NCBI RefSeq assembly: GCF_004208535.1
Contig: NZ_SGIS01000033.1
Span: 1 to 57,930, forward strand
Direction: 5' to 3'
DNA: 57,930 nucleotides
Origin: Sphingomonas populi
GTDB taxonomy: Bacteria > Pseudomonadota > Alphaproteobacteria > Sphingomonadales > Sphingomonadaceae
Part shown: piece after piece, positions 1 to 8,205 of the stretch
How positions within the stretch are numbered: the first letter of the stretch is position 1
How the letters are laid out: the number at the start of each line of letters is the position of its first letter
Position numbers and translations under genes: made by a program
The notes under the pieces: model-generated
Databases searched by the model: none
Told to the model about the DNA's origin: nothing
Seen by the model: only the letters and a program-made list of their open reading frames with translations

Positions 1-135
1 GCGGTCGCACCGGTCTTCGCCGGACGGGGGTGGCCGCCGTGTCAACGCGGTGCGTAGCGGCGGAATCATATATGCGGGGTGTTGATGTTCGAAGATGGCA
101 TAGTGTGCCGGGTTTCCCGGCGCGTTCAGGTCGCG

Positions 136-981
136 ATGAAAATCGCTGCAATGCTGGGTGTCGCCACGAGCCTCGCCGGCTGCGGCGCAACCAAGACTCC
201 AGGGCAGCTCATCGTCAAGGGTGACAAGTTCGAGGTCACTTTACAGGAATATGACCAGGTTTTGCGACAAATGCCGCCGGTCATGAAGGAGTCGGTCGCG
301 CCGATGCGGCGGATACTGCTCCAGCACCTCATCGACGAGAAGCTGCTCGCGGAAGCTGCGGTTTCAGCGGGGATGGACGACGATCCCGAGACCAGCCAGG
401 CGGTCGCTGCCGCGAAGCGCGCGATCCTCGCGCAAGCCTATCTCCGCAATCTGACCGGCAAGTTGCCGAAGGCGGATCCGAGGGAAATCGAGACCTATTA
501 CAAGACGCATCCCGCATTATTCTCGAACCGGCGTCGTTTTCTCATCGAGGAATATGTCCTGACGAGCAATATCCCGGATATCCGCAGCTATACAGATGCC
601 TTCGACCACGGCGATTTCAATGCGCTCTCGGCGATGATCTCGAACAAGATACCCTTTTTGCAGCCGGCGGTCGTCGCGCGGTTCAGCGATGAACTCCCGG
701 AAAACCGAGACGGGGCGCTCGAGAAGCTGACCCCGGGATCGAACATCGTCTATCAGTCACCGGGCCAGGTCCACCTTGGCCGCATCCAGTCGATCACGGT
801 CGAGCCGGTTCCTTTGGAAGCGGCAACCGGGCGGATTGAGCAAAGCCTCGCGGCCGATAGGGCGGCGGACATCGCGCAAGCCACGGTGAAGACGCTACGC
901 AAATCCCGCAACGTCGAAATTCTCAACGCCAATTTGAAACAAGCGGTCGCCGAAGTCTCGCCCAAGGCGCCACAGTCGTGA
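136..981 (+). CDS. epsD: EpsD-like peptidyl-prolyl isomerase lipoprotein
   Basis: Protein of 281 aa resembling the EpsD family of PpiC/SurA-like peptidyl-prolyl isomerases that accompany exosortase-type EPS loci. Seen: the ATG at 136 gives a short lipoprotein signal with lipobox LAGC (Cys16), followed by a helical N-terminal chaperone region ('RRILLQHLIDEKLLAEAA') and a parvulin-like C-terminal half. The GTG at 79 and ATG at 85 are in frame and would add 19 or 17 residues in front of the signal; I prefer 136 because the lipobox then sits where it should, although its ribosome site is weak. The stop overlaps the GTG start of the next gene by 4 bp, so the two are translationally coupled. Role inferred: periplasmic folding of export or anchor proteins of the EPS machine. 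The family call rests on context and overall shape more than on a single motif. Confidence 0.8.
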   Translation: MKIAAMLGVATSLAGCGATKTPGQLIVKGDKFEVTLQEYDQVLRQMPPVMKESVAPMRRILLQHLIDEKLLAEAAVSAGMDDDPETSQAVAAAKRAILAQAYLRNLTGKLPKADPREIETYYKTHPALFSNRRRFLIEEYVLTSNIPDIRSYTDAFDHGDFNALSAMISNKIPFLQPAVVARFSDELPENRDGALEKLTPGSNIVYQSPGQVHLGRIQSITVEPVPLEAATGRIEQSLAADRAADIAQATVKTLRKSRNVEILNANLKQAVAEVSPKAPQS

Positions 982-1793
982 GGCGGGTCGTCTGCGGGCT
1001 CGCGCTCTTCGTATCGGTGGCCTCTTCCGTGGCGCAGGCGCAGACCGCCGCGCCCGGCGCGGTCCCTGCCGTGAGCCACGCCAACGACGCCGCCTATCTG
1101 GTCGGCGCGGGCGATGTGCTGGCGGTGACGGTGTATCGCGCGCCCGATTACAACAGCGTCGTCGAAGTCGCCGAGGATGGCACAATCGTGCTGAACGCGG
1201 TCGGTCGGGTGCAAGCGTCGGGGATGACGCCGGCGCAGGTCGGCAACGAGATCGTGCGGCGGCTGCAATCGGGCGGGATTTTCCGCGATCCGCTCGTCAA
1301 CGTGATGGTGCAGACCTATCGCAGCCGCACAGTGTCGGTGCTGGGTGCGGTCGGCAAGCCGGGCGAATATCCGCTCGATCGCGGCGGCCTGACGATCACC
1401 GAGATCCTCGCGCGCGCCGGTGCGACGCTGGGCGTCGGCGGTGGCACGGTGCGGGTGGTGCGGCGGGATGGCACGCAGCAGGATCTGCCTGCCGAGCAGT
1501 TGCTGGCGGGCGCCGCCAATCAGATGCTGCAACCGCACGACACGCTGATCGTAACCGAGAGCGCGACCTTCTACATTTCGGGCGAGGTGCAGCGACCGGG
1601 CAACTTCCCGCTCGAACCGGGGTTGACGATGGAACGCGCGATCGCGCTGGCCGGCGGCATCACTCAGCGCGGCGCGCGTAGCCGGCTCAAGGTGACGCGC
1701 CACGAGGGCGCCGCCGACGCGATCGTCCGCGCCAAGCTGCAAGACCCGGTGAAGCCGCGCGACCTGATCCTGGTCGGCGCGCGACTATTCTAG
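978..1793 (+). CDS. epsE: Polysaccharide export outer-membrane protein (Wza/GumB/EpsE-like)
   Basis: 271 aa. Seen: a Sec signal ending near 'SVAQAQ', a Poly_export domain at about residues 35-110 ('YLVGAGDVLAVTVY'), and two SLBB repeats, 'VSVLGAVGKPGEYPL' near 120 and 'FYISGEVQRPGNFPLEPG' near 195. This is the two-SLBB layout of GumB/EpsE-type export proteins; the C-terminal amphipathic pore helix of Wza itself is not evident. Known for the family: it forms the outer-membrane channel for the finished polymer. Starts on GTG inside the stop of the upstream gene (GTGA). No lipobox is visible (the only early Cys is residue 6), so it may be anchored differently from lipidated Wza. Confidence 0.92.
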   Translation: MRRVVCGLALFVSVASSVAQAQTAAPGAVPAVSHANDAAYLVGAGDVLAVTVYRAPDYNSVVEVAEDGTIVLNAVGRVQASGMTPAQVGNEIVRRLQSGGIFRDPLVNVMVQTYRSRTVSVLGAVGKPGEYPLDRGGLTITEILARAGATLGVGGGTVRVVRRDGTQQDLPAEQLLAGAANQMLQPHDTLIVTESATFYISGEVQRPGNFPLEPGLTMERAIALAGGITQRGARSRLKVTRHEGAADAIVRAKLQDPVKPRDLILVGARLF

Positions 1794-1808
1794 GCGAGGG
1801 GCGAGAGT

Positions 1809-3203
1809 GTGACTCCCAGGCATATCGGCAGAATATTGTTCGAAAAGTGGCGGATTATCGCCGCCTGCGTCGCGGTGTCGCTGGCGCTGGCGGTGCTGAA
1901 CCTGGTGGTGACGCGGCCGATCTACAAATCGACCGCGACCGTGGTGGCAGGGGTGCGCGCGCCGGAGACGATCGGGCCGCAATCGGTCGCCGAGCAGCTT
2001 TCGGCCGACTATCTGCTGACGCAGGAGGACATCCTCAAGAGCGACCGCGTCGCGCGGCAGGTCGTCACCGATACCGGGTTGGCGAGCGTACCCGACGCGG
2101 CGCGCCAGTTCGGCTGGAAGCCCAAGGACGGCGCGCTGCCTGACTTCCTCGCGCGCCAGCTTCGCGCCTCGCTGATGATCGATTCGAGCGCGGTCAATTC
2201 GCGGGTGATGGAGATCAGTTTCCTCAGCGGCGATCCGCGCTTCGCGGCGACGATGGCCAATGCGTTCGCGGCGGCATTTATCGACGTCAACATCCAGCTC
2301 CAGGCCGATCCGGCGCGTCGCACGGTCGCATCCTATACCCGGCAGCTCAATGACATGAGCCGCACGTTGCATGAGATGCAGGCGCAACTCGTCGCCAAGG
2401 AGGGTGCGCTCAACCTCGTCGCCGGCAGGGGCGAGGCCGATCCCGACAGCGCGCGGCTCAACGCGCTGTCGACGCAACTCGCGACTGCGCAGGCGCAGAG
2501 CGTTGCTGCATCGTCGCATGTCGGTGGCGCGGCACTGCCCGATACGATGGCGAGCGGGGTGGTGATGGGCCTGCAAAGCGAGATCGCCCGGCTGGAAGCG
2601 CAACGCAGCCAGCTCAGCGCGACCGCCGGCCCCAACAATCCCGATTATCGCCAGCTCGTCGCGCAGATCACCGCGATGCGCGGCCAACTCGCCGGGCAGG
2701 AAGCGCTGATCCGCCGGTCGGCGGCGGCGAGTGCGGCGCAGGCGCGAACCATACAAGCCGGGCTGAGCGGCGCGGTCGCCGCACAGCGCGACCGCGTCAC
2801 CAAGGTTCGCGCGGCGCAGAGCGAAGTGTCGATCTTGCAGCAGGACATCACCAATCAACAGGCGTCCTACGACCAGATCGCGCAGCGCCGCGCGCAATTG
2901 CAGGTGCTCGACACCACCGCGCAGACCAACATCTCGATCCTCTCCCCGGCGACACCGAGCGAGAAGCCGGTGTTGCCACGGCGCTTCGTGACGATGGTGT
3001 TTGGTCTCGTCTTCGGCGTCGCCGCGGGCATAGTGCTGGTGATCGGCATCGCCTTCTTCGACCGTCGCATCCGCTTCAGCGGCGAGATGGAAACGTGGCT
3101 CGGCATCCCCGACCTCGGCAGCATCCGCATCAGCCCGCCGCAACCGCTGCGCCTGCCGAGGATGGTGGCTGGCCTGCTGCCGAACATGAGGGTTGAGGAA
3201 TGA
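1809..3203 (+). CDS. epsF: Chain-length determinant / polysaccharide co-polymerase (Wzz/GumC/EpsF-like)
   Basis: 464 aa. Seen: N-terminal Wzz domain with a membrane segment at about 15-35 ('IIAACVAVSLALAVLNLVV'), a long Gln/Ala/Arg-rich coiled coil at about 165-370, a Pro-containing stretch ('SEKPVLPRRF') and a second membrane segment at about 397-418. This is the usual topology of inner-membrane co-polymerases that set chain length and bridge to the outer-membrane exporter. The GTG start is preceded by GAGGGGCGAGA, 15 bp after the previous stop. The short cytoplasmic tail has no kinase domain; the kinase is the next gene, which starts within this stop codon (ATGA). Confidence 0.92.
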   Translation: MTPRHIGRILFEKWRIIAACVAVSLALAVLNLVVTRPIYKSTATVVAGVRAPETIGPQSVAEQLSADYLLTQEDILKSDRVARQVVTDTGLASVPDAARQFGWKPKDGALPDFLARQLRASLMIDSSAVNSRVMEISFLSGDPRFAATMANAFAAAFIDVNIQLQADPARRTVASYTRQLNDMSRTLHEMQAQLVAKEGALNLVAGRGEADPDSARLNALSTQLATAQAQSVAASSHVGGAALPDTMASGVVMGLQSEIARLEAQRSQLSATAGPNNPDYRQLVAQITAMRGQLAGQEALIRRSAAASAAQARTIQAGLSGAVAAQRDRVTKVRAAQSEVSILQQDITNQQASYDQIAQRRAQLQVLDTTAQTNISILSPATPSEKPVLPRRFVTMVFGLVFGVAAGIVLVIGIAFFDRRIRFSGEMETWLGIPDLGSIRISPPQPLRLPRMVAGLLPNMRVEE

Positions 3204-4018
3204 AGTACAACAGCCGCGAGTGGGACGAGCTGTCGGTGCGGATCGCCGACCTGCTCGTCGCCGAGGCACGGGTCGACGATGATCGGCCAGAGGAGGCGGC
3301 GAGATTGTCGCAGGATCGGACCGTCTTATTCCGCCGCGCCGCTGCGATGCTCGGCGACGCCTCGGTCGGAGCCGGGCAGAGCGCATGGTCGCCGGCGACT
3401 GGAACCGGCAGCGCGAACGTTGCCGACGATCTGTTCGTGCTGAAAAGCCCGCATTCGCCGCGTGTCGCCGATCTGCGGCGCGTCGCGCAGACGTTGGCGA
3501 TGCGTTGGTTCCTGGCCGAACCCAAGCACAAGGCGCTGTCGATCATCAGCGCCGACCGGCGCGAAGGGCGCACCGCCGTGGCCAGCAATCTCGCCTGCAT
3601 CTTCGCGCAATCAGGCGTTCGCACGCTGCTGATCGACGCCGATCTGCGCAATCCCGCGATCCATACCAAGTTCGGCTTGGCGGACCCGGCGTCCGGGGTG
3701 ATTCACCGGCCCGTGCGTGGTGTCGAGAACCTGTCGGTGATCCCGGCGGCGACGCTGACCGAACTGCGGTACGACCGATTCATGCAGTCCGCGCTGCAAT
3801 CGCTGATCGAAGCGATGGGCGACGCGTTCGAGGTGATCTTCGTCGATACGCCGGCGGCGGCGACCTCGAACGAGTATCAGATCGCCGCGCTCGCCACGAC
3901 GGGCGCGTTATGCGTGACGCGCGCCGGCGCGACCCGCGCGCGCCGCTCGTCGCGGATGCTCGATCTGTGCGAAGACGCCGGCATCGCGATCGTCGGCGGC
4001 GTGATGTTGCGGTCATGA
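3200..4018 (+). CDS. epsG: BY-kinase-like chain-length-determinant ATPase (EpsG-like)
   Basis: 272 aa, the cytoplasmic half of a split Wzc-type system. Seen: a degenerate Walker A, 'SADRREGRTAVASNLA', in which the invariant Lys is Arg (the GEGR[ST] form known for the EpsG family); Walker A' 'LLIDADLRNP'; and Walker B 'VIFVDTP'. The C-terminus ('GGVMLRS') has no tyrosine cluster, so the cyclic autophosphorylation of Wzc-type kinases is unlikely to work in the usual way. Family knowledge: ParA/MinD-like tyrosine kinases that control polymer length with the Wzz partner encoded immediately upstream. The first 100 or so residues are a poorly conserved, Ala-rich lead. ATG overlaps the previous stop by 4 bp. 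Confidence 0.85.
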   Translation: MKYNSREWDELSVRIADLLVAEARVDDDRPEEAARLSQDRTVLFRRAAAMLGDASVGAGQSAWSPATGTGSANVADDLFVLKSPHSPRVADLRRVAQTLAMRWFLAEPKHKALSIISADRREGRTAVASNLACIFAQSGVRTLLIDADLRNPAIHTKFGLADPASGVIHRPVRGVENLSVIPAATLTELRYDRFMQSALQSLIEAMGDAFEVIFVDTPAAATSNEYQIAALATTGALCVTRAGATRARRSSRMLDLCEDAGIAIVGGVMLRS

Positions 4019-4911
4019 TGCCGGGCGCCACCGCCACGCTAGACTCGGTCTGCGCGCAGAAGGATGCCGTGCCGCCCGCCGTGCTTGGGCGCAGCAATGT
4101 CGCGCTCGGGCTGATCCTGTTCGGGCTGATCGCGCTCTACGTGCCGGTGCTGATCGAATATGGCGCGTTGCTGCTGTGGAGTGAGGACGACAATCATAGC
4201 GGGTTGCTGCTCGCTTTGGTGCTGTTCGGGTATTGGCGCGATCGGCGCGCCTTCACCTGGTCATCGACCCAGCGTGAACAGATCGCCGGGGCGGTGGCGA
4301 TCTTCGCCGCTCTGATCCTGTACTTTGTCGGCCGCGTTACCGATTCGGTGCAACTTCAAGGCGTGTCGCTGCCGATCGTGATGACCAGCCTCGCGCTTGC
4401 GACCGGCGGGACGGCGCTCGCGCGACGGTGGCTGCTGCTCGCCGTGTTGTTGATCTTCATCGTGCCGTGGTTCGGGCCGATCGCCGACGCGCTGCTGGTG
4501 CCGCTGCGACTGGCGCTGACGCATTCAGCCGCGCGGCTCGCTGCGGTGCTGGGCTTTCCGGTGACGACCTCGGGCGTGTTCATCTATGTCGGCTTCGTCC
4601 AGCTCAACGTTGCGGGCGCCTGCGTCGGGCTGCGCGCGATGGTGTCGATGACGGCGATCGGTTTCCTGTTCCTGCATTTTTTTCCGGCAAGGTCGCTCGG
4701 TGCCGGATTACTGTTCGTGGTGCTGATGCCGGTGATCGCACTGGCGGCGAATTTCTTCCGTGTGTTCGCATTGATCCTCACTGCGGCGCTGTTCGGTGTG
4801 TCGGGTGAAGCGATCGTCCATGATGTCGCCGCTTATGTCGAAGTCGGTGTGGTGCTGACCGCGTTCATGGTGCTCGGCCGCGCGTTGGGGCCAGTGGAGG
4901 CGCAGGCATGA
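4015..4911 (+). CDS. xrt: Exosortase (XrtB/EpsH-type membrane transpeptidase-like)
   Basis: 298 aa, hydrophobic, with about eight membrane segments. Seen: the exosortase catalytic set, Cys203 in 'AGACVGLRAM', Arg249 in 'ANFFRVFA' and His269 in 'AIVHDVAAYVE'. Known for the family: cleaves proteins carrying a C-terminal PEP-CTERM-like tripartite signal and is usually encoded with EPS genes. The frame stays open upstream to 3385, but that part is the shadow of the kinase gene; the ATG at 4015 (ATGATG) sits in the previous stop codon and gives the expected length. Which exosortase class this is (B, V or other) cannot be settled by eye. No protein with a recognisable PEP-CTERM tail is encoded in this window, so its substrate is unknown. 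Confidence 0.9.
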   Translation: MMPGATATLDSVCAQKDAVPPAVLGRSNVALGLILFGLIALYVPVLIEYGALLLWSEDDNHSGLLLALVLFGYWRDRRAFTWSSTQREQIAGAVAIFAALILYFVGRVTDSVQLQGVSLPIVMTSLALATGGTALARRWLLLAVLLIFIVPWFGPIADALLVPLRLALTHSAARLAAVLGFPVTTSGVFIYVGFVQLNVAGACVGLRAMVSMTAIGFLFLHFFPARSLGAGLLFVVLMPVIALAANFFRVFALILTAALFGVSGEAIVHDVAAYVEVGVVLTAFMVLGRALGPVEAQA

Positions 4912-5645
4912 TCCGCCGTCGCGATCTGTTGGGCGCCGGGGCGTTTGCCGGGCTTGCTGGTGTCACGTCCGCAGGGGCGATCGGCTTTCGGCGGGCGCAG
5001 CGCACGGTGCCGCCGGGGGGCGATGTGGTGCTGACACAGTTGCCGCCGCGCCTTGGTGTGTGGCAATTGCAGGCGTCCAGCGCGGACATGGTCGATCCGA
5101 TCGAGATCGACGTGGCCTTCGCGGCAGCGCTCGACATGTACGACCGCGTCGTCGAGCGCGATTATGTCGCGCCAGCGCTGCCGCGTATCATGCTCAACAT
5201 CGTCTACAAGCGCGAGCTTCGTCAGGAGGACAGGTTCCACTGGCCCGAATTCTGTTACGCGACCCAGGGCTTCAAGGTGCGCCGACTGGCGCCACTCGCG
5301 CTGGCCAATGGGCCGGTGGTGACGCGCTTCATCGGCGATCGCGCCGGGCGCAACGAACTGGTCGGCTATTTTATGCGGATCGGGGACGCGCTGCCGGCGG
5401 GGTCGCTGGCGGTGCGCGCCGCCTTGTTCCGCCAGAGTCTGGCGCTGCGCCTGCCGGACGGGGTGATGGTGCGCGCCTCGTTCCTGACCGACGAGCTCGA
5501 AAGCAACGATCCGGCCGACGCGGACAAAATGCTCGCCGGGTTTTTCCGGGCGCTGCTTGCCGGCGCGGAACGGCCGCTTTGGGAGATGCTGGTCGGTGAT
5601 GCGCGTGGGGCGATACAACAGCCTGCGACCGGTTTTCAGTTCTGA
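4908..5645 (+). CDS. epsI: Exosortase-associated EpsI family protein
   Basis: 245 aa. Seen: a twin-arginine-like N-terminus ('MIRRRDLLGAGAFAGLAG') followed by a soluble domain with 'LPPRLGVWQ' and a conserved core around 'DRFHWPEFCYATQGF', the signature region of EpsI/DUF3485 proteins. EpsI is found fused to, or directly after, exosortases; its biochemical role is unknown. Here it is a separate gene overlapping the exosortase by 4 bp. Anchoring by the uncleaved N-terminal helix is as likely as Tat export. It ends the first EPS transcription block; an A/T-rich gap follows. Confidence 0.85.
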   Translation: MIRRRDLLGAGAFAGLAGVTSAGAIGFRRAQRTVPPGGDVVLTQLPPRLGVWQLQASSADMVDPIEIDVAFAAALDMYDRVVERDYVAPALPRIMLNIVYKRELRQEDRFHWPEFCYATQGFKVRRLAPLALANGPVVTRFIGDRAGRNELVGYFMRIGDALPAGSLAVRAALFRQSLALRLPDGVMVRASFLTDELESNDPADADKMLAGFFRALLAGAERPLWEMLVGDARGAIQQPATGFQF

Positions 5646-5952
5646 CGCCGTACCGGCAGATCGGTGCTCGCATGCGTTCATACGCACGGATCAAATGATT
5701 CCGTATTGGCATGTTGCTGGATGTCGATTTTAAAACTGAGTGTAGGCCGAAGTCGATACGTCCAAAATGGCTAAGTCACACGCTTAAATGCGGCTTAGAT
5801 CATTGACGTAAAACTGCAAAAATCATAAAAATACGTCCAAGATCACTGCAATAGTGGTCGCGATACTTACAGTAATTCAATCTCAAAATGAAAATGCGAT
5901 GCGCGTATTGCGAATTGCAGGTAACGGTGCGCGAAAATTGGGGAAATCCGTT
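5646..5952. other. A/T-rich intergenic region between two EPS blocks
   Basis: About 307 bp without a gene and clearly richer in A/T than its surroundings. It holds a 10-bp direct repeat ATACGTCCAA at 5756-5765 and 5831-5840, a promoter-like pair between these copies, and an imperfect hairpin 5841-5859 (GATCACT-gcaat-AGTGGTC, one G/T mismatch). A longer frame of the following glycosyltransferase reaches back to a GTG at 5854, but the ATG at 5953 has the better ribosome site. Confidence 0.6.
5803..5831 (+). promoter_or_regulatory. Candidate sigma70 promoter of the second EPS block
   Basis: TTGACG at 5803-5808, 17-bp spacer, TAAAAA at 5826-5831. The -35 is close to consensus and the spacing is ideal; the -10 matches 4 of 6. 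The 10-bp direct repeats ATACGTCCAA flank it, the second copy starting at the last base of the -10, so a regulator binding both copies could control it. Inference only. Confidence 0.45.
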
Positions 5953-7221
5953 ATGATACATCGAGCGCGGGAGAATGTCGCACGGTCGGTTCGCTTCGAG
6001 CAGCCGCTTGTCATCGCGCATGTCCAGACGCGGATGAACCGATCTGGGGGGGCGGAGGAGAATACCTGGGCATCGTGTGTCCATCAGGCGCAATCCGGGC
6101 ATGTCGTGCATCTGTTTTGCGGACGATCATCGGATGTCGAGGAATATGCGGCGCGCGGCACGCCGGTCCGGGTGCATCTTGTCGACGAGATGGTCCGCGA
6201 CGTGTCCGCGCAAGGCGACATCGCCGCTTACCGCCGGCTGTCGGCCCTGTTCGGGGAAATCCGGGCCGACGTCGTGCATACCCACACCAGCAAGGCAGGT
6301 ATCGTCGGCCGTCTCGCGGCGAGCAACGCCAAGGTGCCGGCGATCGTTCACGGTGTCCACATCCTGCCGTTCAGCAATGTCGGCCTGGCCGAGAAGGTGG
6401 TCTATCTCGCGGCGGAACATATCGCCGCGCCGATGACCGATCATTTCATCCACGTCAGCCACGGCACGCGCGAAGCCTATGCGCTCGCGCGGCTCGGCGG
6501 GAATCGGCTGCACTCGGTGGTGCGCTCGGGAATGGACATCGACCGGTACCAAAACGCAGCATGGCCCGAAGACTGGCGGGGTTTGATCGGGGTCGCACCA
6601 GACGCCGCCAAACCGCGCACGATCCTGATGATGGCAGTGCTGGAGGCGCGCAAGCGGCAGGCCGAGTTCATCACCGGTTTCGCCCGGGTGACACAGCGGG
6701 GTGAGGACATCCGGCTGCTGATCGCCGGGGACGGACCCGATCGCGACAGGCTCGCCGCGTTGGTCGCGGAGCTCGATGTCGGCGACCGGGTGAAATTGCT
6801 CGGGCATCGCTCGGACCCCGAGCGCCTCGTCGCGCTTGCCGATCTTTGCGCGCTCGCGTCGCTTCGGGAAGGCCTACCCCGGACGATCGTGCAGAGTCTT
6901 GCAGGCGGCAAGCCCGCAGTGGTCAGTCCGTTACGGGGTATCGAGGAAATCATCGAGAGCGGCGTCAACGGGATCGTGGTGCAGCGTACCGACGCGGAAT
7001 CGGTCGCGCGCGAGGCGGCGAACTTGGTGCGCGATGACATGCGGCTTGCACGGATGACGCATGCGGCGTCGTCTGTAACGGTCGACGGCTGGAAGTTCGC
7101 GTCGATGTTCGCACAACTCGACCAAGCCTATCGCGAGACCCTGGCGCTGCCGCGCGTCGCGGCGCGACTGGCTGCGCGCGACGCCGCGCGCGGGGAGCAG
7201 GAAGTCTATCGCTGGGCATGA
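5953..7221 (+). CDS. Glycosyltransferase family 4
   Basis: 422 aa, GT-B fold. Seen: N-terminal acceptor domain with 'GGAEEN' near residue 30, C-terminal GT4 domain from about 215 ('LIAGDGPDRDRL', 'LLGHRSDPE'). In the EX7E donor motif the first Glu is in 'REGLPRTIVQSLAGG' but the second position is Gln, a variant of the usual Glu. Expected role: transfer of a nucleotide-sugar residue to the lipid-linked EPS repeat unit on the cytoplasmic face. The start at 5953 has GGGGAAA eight bases upstream; GTG 5854 and ATG 5899 are in frame but lack such a site. First gene after the candidate promoter at 5803-5831. Confidence 0.88.
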   Translation: MIHRARENVARSVRFEQPLVIAHVQTRMNRSGGAEENTWASCVHQAQSGHVVHLFCGRSSDVEEYAARGTPVRVHLVDEMVRDVSAQGDIAAYRRLSALFGEIRADVVHTHTSKAGIVGRLAASNAKVPAIVHGVHILPFSNVGLAEKVVYLAAEHIAAPMTDHFIHVSHGTREAYALARLGGNRLHSVVRSGMDIDRYQNAAWPEDWRGLIGVAPDAAKPRTILMMAVLEARKRQAEFITGFARVTQRGEDIRLLIAGDGPDRDRLAALVAELDVGDRVKLLGHRSDPERLVALADLCALASLREGLPRTIVQSLAGGKPAVVSPLRGIEEIIESGVNGIVVQRTDAESVAREAANLVRDDMRLARMTHAASSVTVDGWKFASMFAQLDQAYRETLALPRVAARLAARDAARGEQEVYRWA

Positions 7222-7291
7222 TGCGGCGTGGCGGCGAGGTTCGGGAGAGGATGCCGATTGGCAAAAGCCACGGTGACAGGGGTTTCGAGAC

Positions 7292-8176
7292 ATGAAGGCA
7301 TTGGACATTCGCGGCGTGATCGGCAGTGCCCGATCGTCGCTGGCCGCGCTGCTGCTCGCGCCGATGCTTGGGTTGTGGCCGTCCGTCGCGTCCGCCGACA
7401 ATGGCTGGAGCGAGGCATTGCGCGGCAGCGGGTTCGCGTTCGGCACATCGAAGCTGATCTTCGAAGACACGTTCGGCAGCGCGCACACCTTCAAAGGGCC
7501 GATCCTGTGGGCGAAGCAACATGCCGATATCGGGCTGGAAAAGTTCGATTCGGCAGGTGGCCTTGCATATGCGACCTCTGGGGGAATTCTGACGCTGCGC
7601 GCCTACCAAGCTGCGGACGGAATCCACAGCGGCACCGTCCAGTCGACCAACGCCAATCAGGCCTATCAGGGCGCGCAGATTGTGCCGGGCACGAACGGCT
7701 TCACCTGCGTGGGCTGCTATTTCGAGGCGCGCGCGCGCTTCCCGAATGCGCGCGGCACCTGGGCGAGCTTCTGGCTGCTGACGCCAGACGATCCGCGCCA
7801 GCGCGGCCATCTCGAGGTCGATGCGATCGAATATTTCGGTGCGGGTGACAAGCGCGGGCATCATCACTCGATACATCGCTGGGGCCCGCAGGAGCCGGGT
7901 GGCCATATCAAGCGATCCGATTACACCGGCATGGACGCGATCGCCGATTTCGGCTGGCATATCTATGGGGTCGATCTGCGCGGGATCGCGACGCTCGACG
8001 GAAAGCGGGCTTTGGTCGTGTACATGGACCGCAAGGAAGTCGCGCGGATCGCCGCGGACGCCGACTATTTCACGCGACCGTTTTACGTCAACATGACCCT
8101 GTCCATCAATCCTCAGGATAGTGTCAGGACACTGCCGCAGTCGGTCTCCTTCGATAATGTGCGGGTCTACAAATAG
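7292..8176 (+). CDS. Exported GH16-family glycanase
   Basis: 294 aa with a Sec signal ending near 'SVASA'. Seen: the GH16 catalytic signature ExDxxE in 'GHLEVDAIEYFG', giving nucleophile Glu175, Asp177 and acid/base Glu180, within a concanavalin-like fold; 'GTWASFWLLTPD' precedes it as in laminarinases and licheninases, and the protein ends with the expected 'SVSFDNVRVYK'. Family role: endo-hydrolysis or transglycosylation of beta-glucans and galactans. Within an EPS locus it most likely trims or releases the polymer, or clears misplaced chains from the periplasm. Substrate not predictable from sequence. Start chosen on ATG after GACAGGGG. Confidence 0.85.
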   Translation: MKALDIRGVIGSARSSLAALLLAPMLGLWPSVASADNGWSEALRGSGFAFGTSKLIFEDTFGSAHTFKGPILWAKQHADIGLEKFDSAGGLAYATSGGILTLRAYQAADGIHSGTVQSTNANQAYQGAQIVPGTNGFTCVGCYFEARARFPNARGTWASFWLLTPDDPRQRGHLEVDAIEYFGAGDKRGHHHSIHRWGPQEPGGHIKRSDYTGMDAIADFGWHIYGVDLRGIATLDGKRALVVYMDRKEVARIAADADYFTRPFYVNMTLSINPQDSVRTLPQSVSFDNVRVYK

Positions 8177-8205
8177 CGATGTATCCTTCGTCTGAGGGGG
8201 CGGCG

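Noticed and set aside
3385..4014. Upstream extension of the exosortase frame
   Set aside because: It overlaps the kinase gene completely and is Arg-rich; the ATG at 4015 fits the overlap pattern of the operon.
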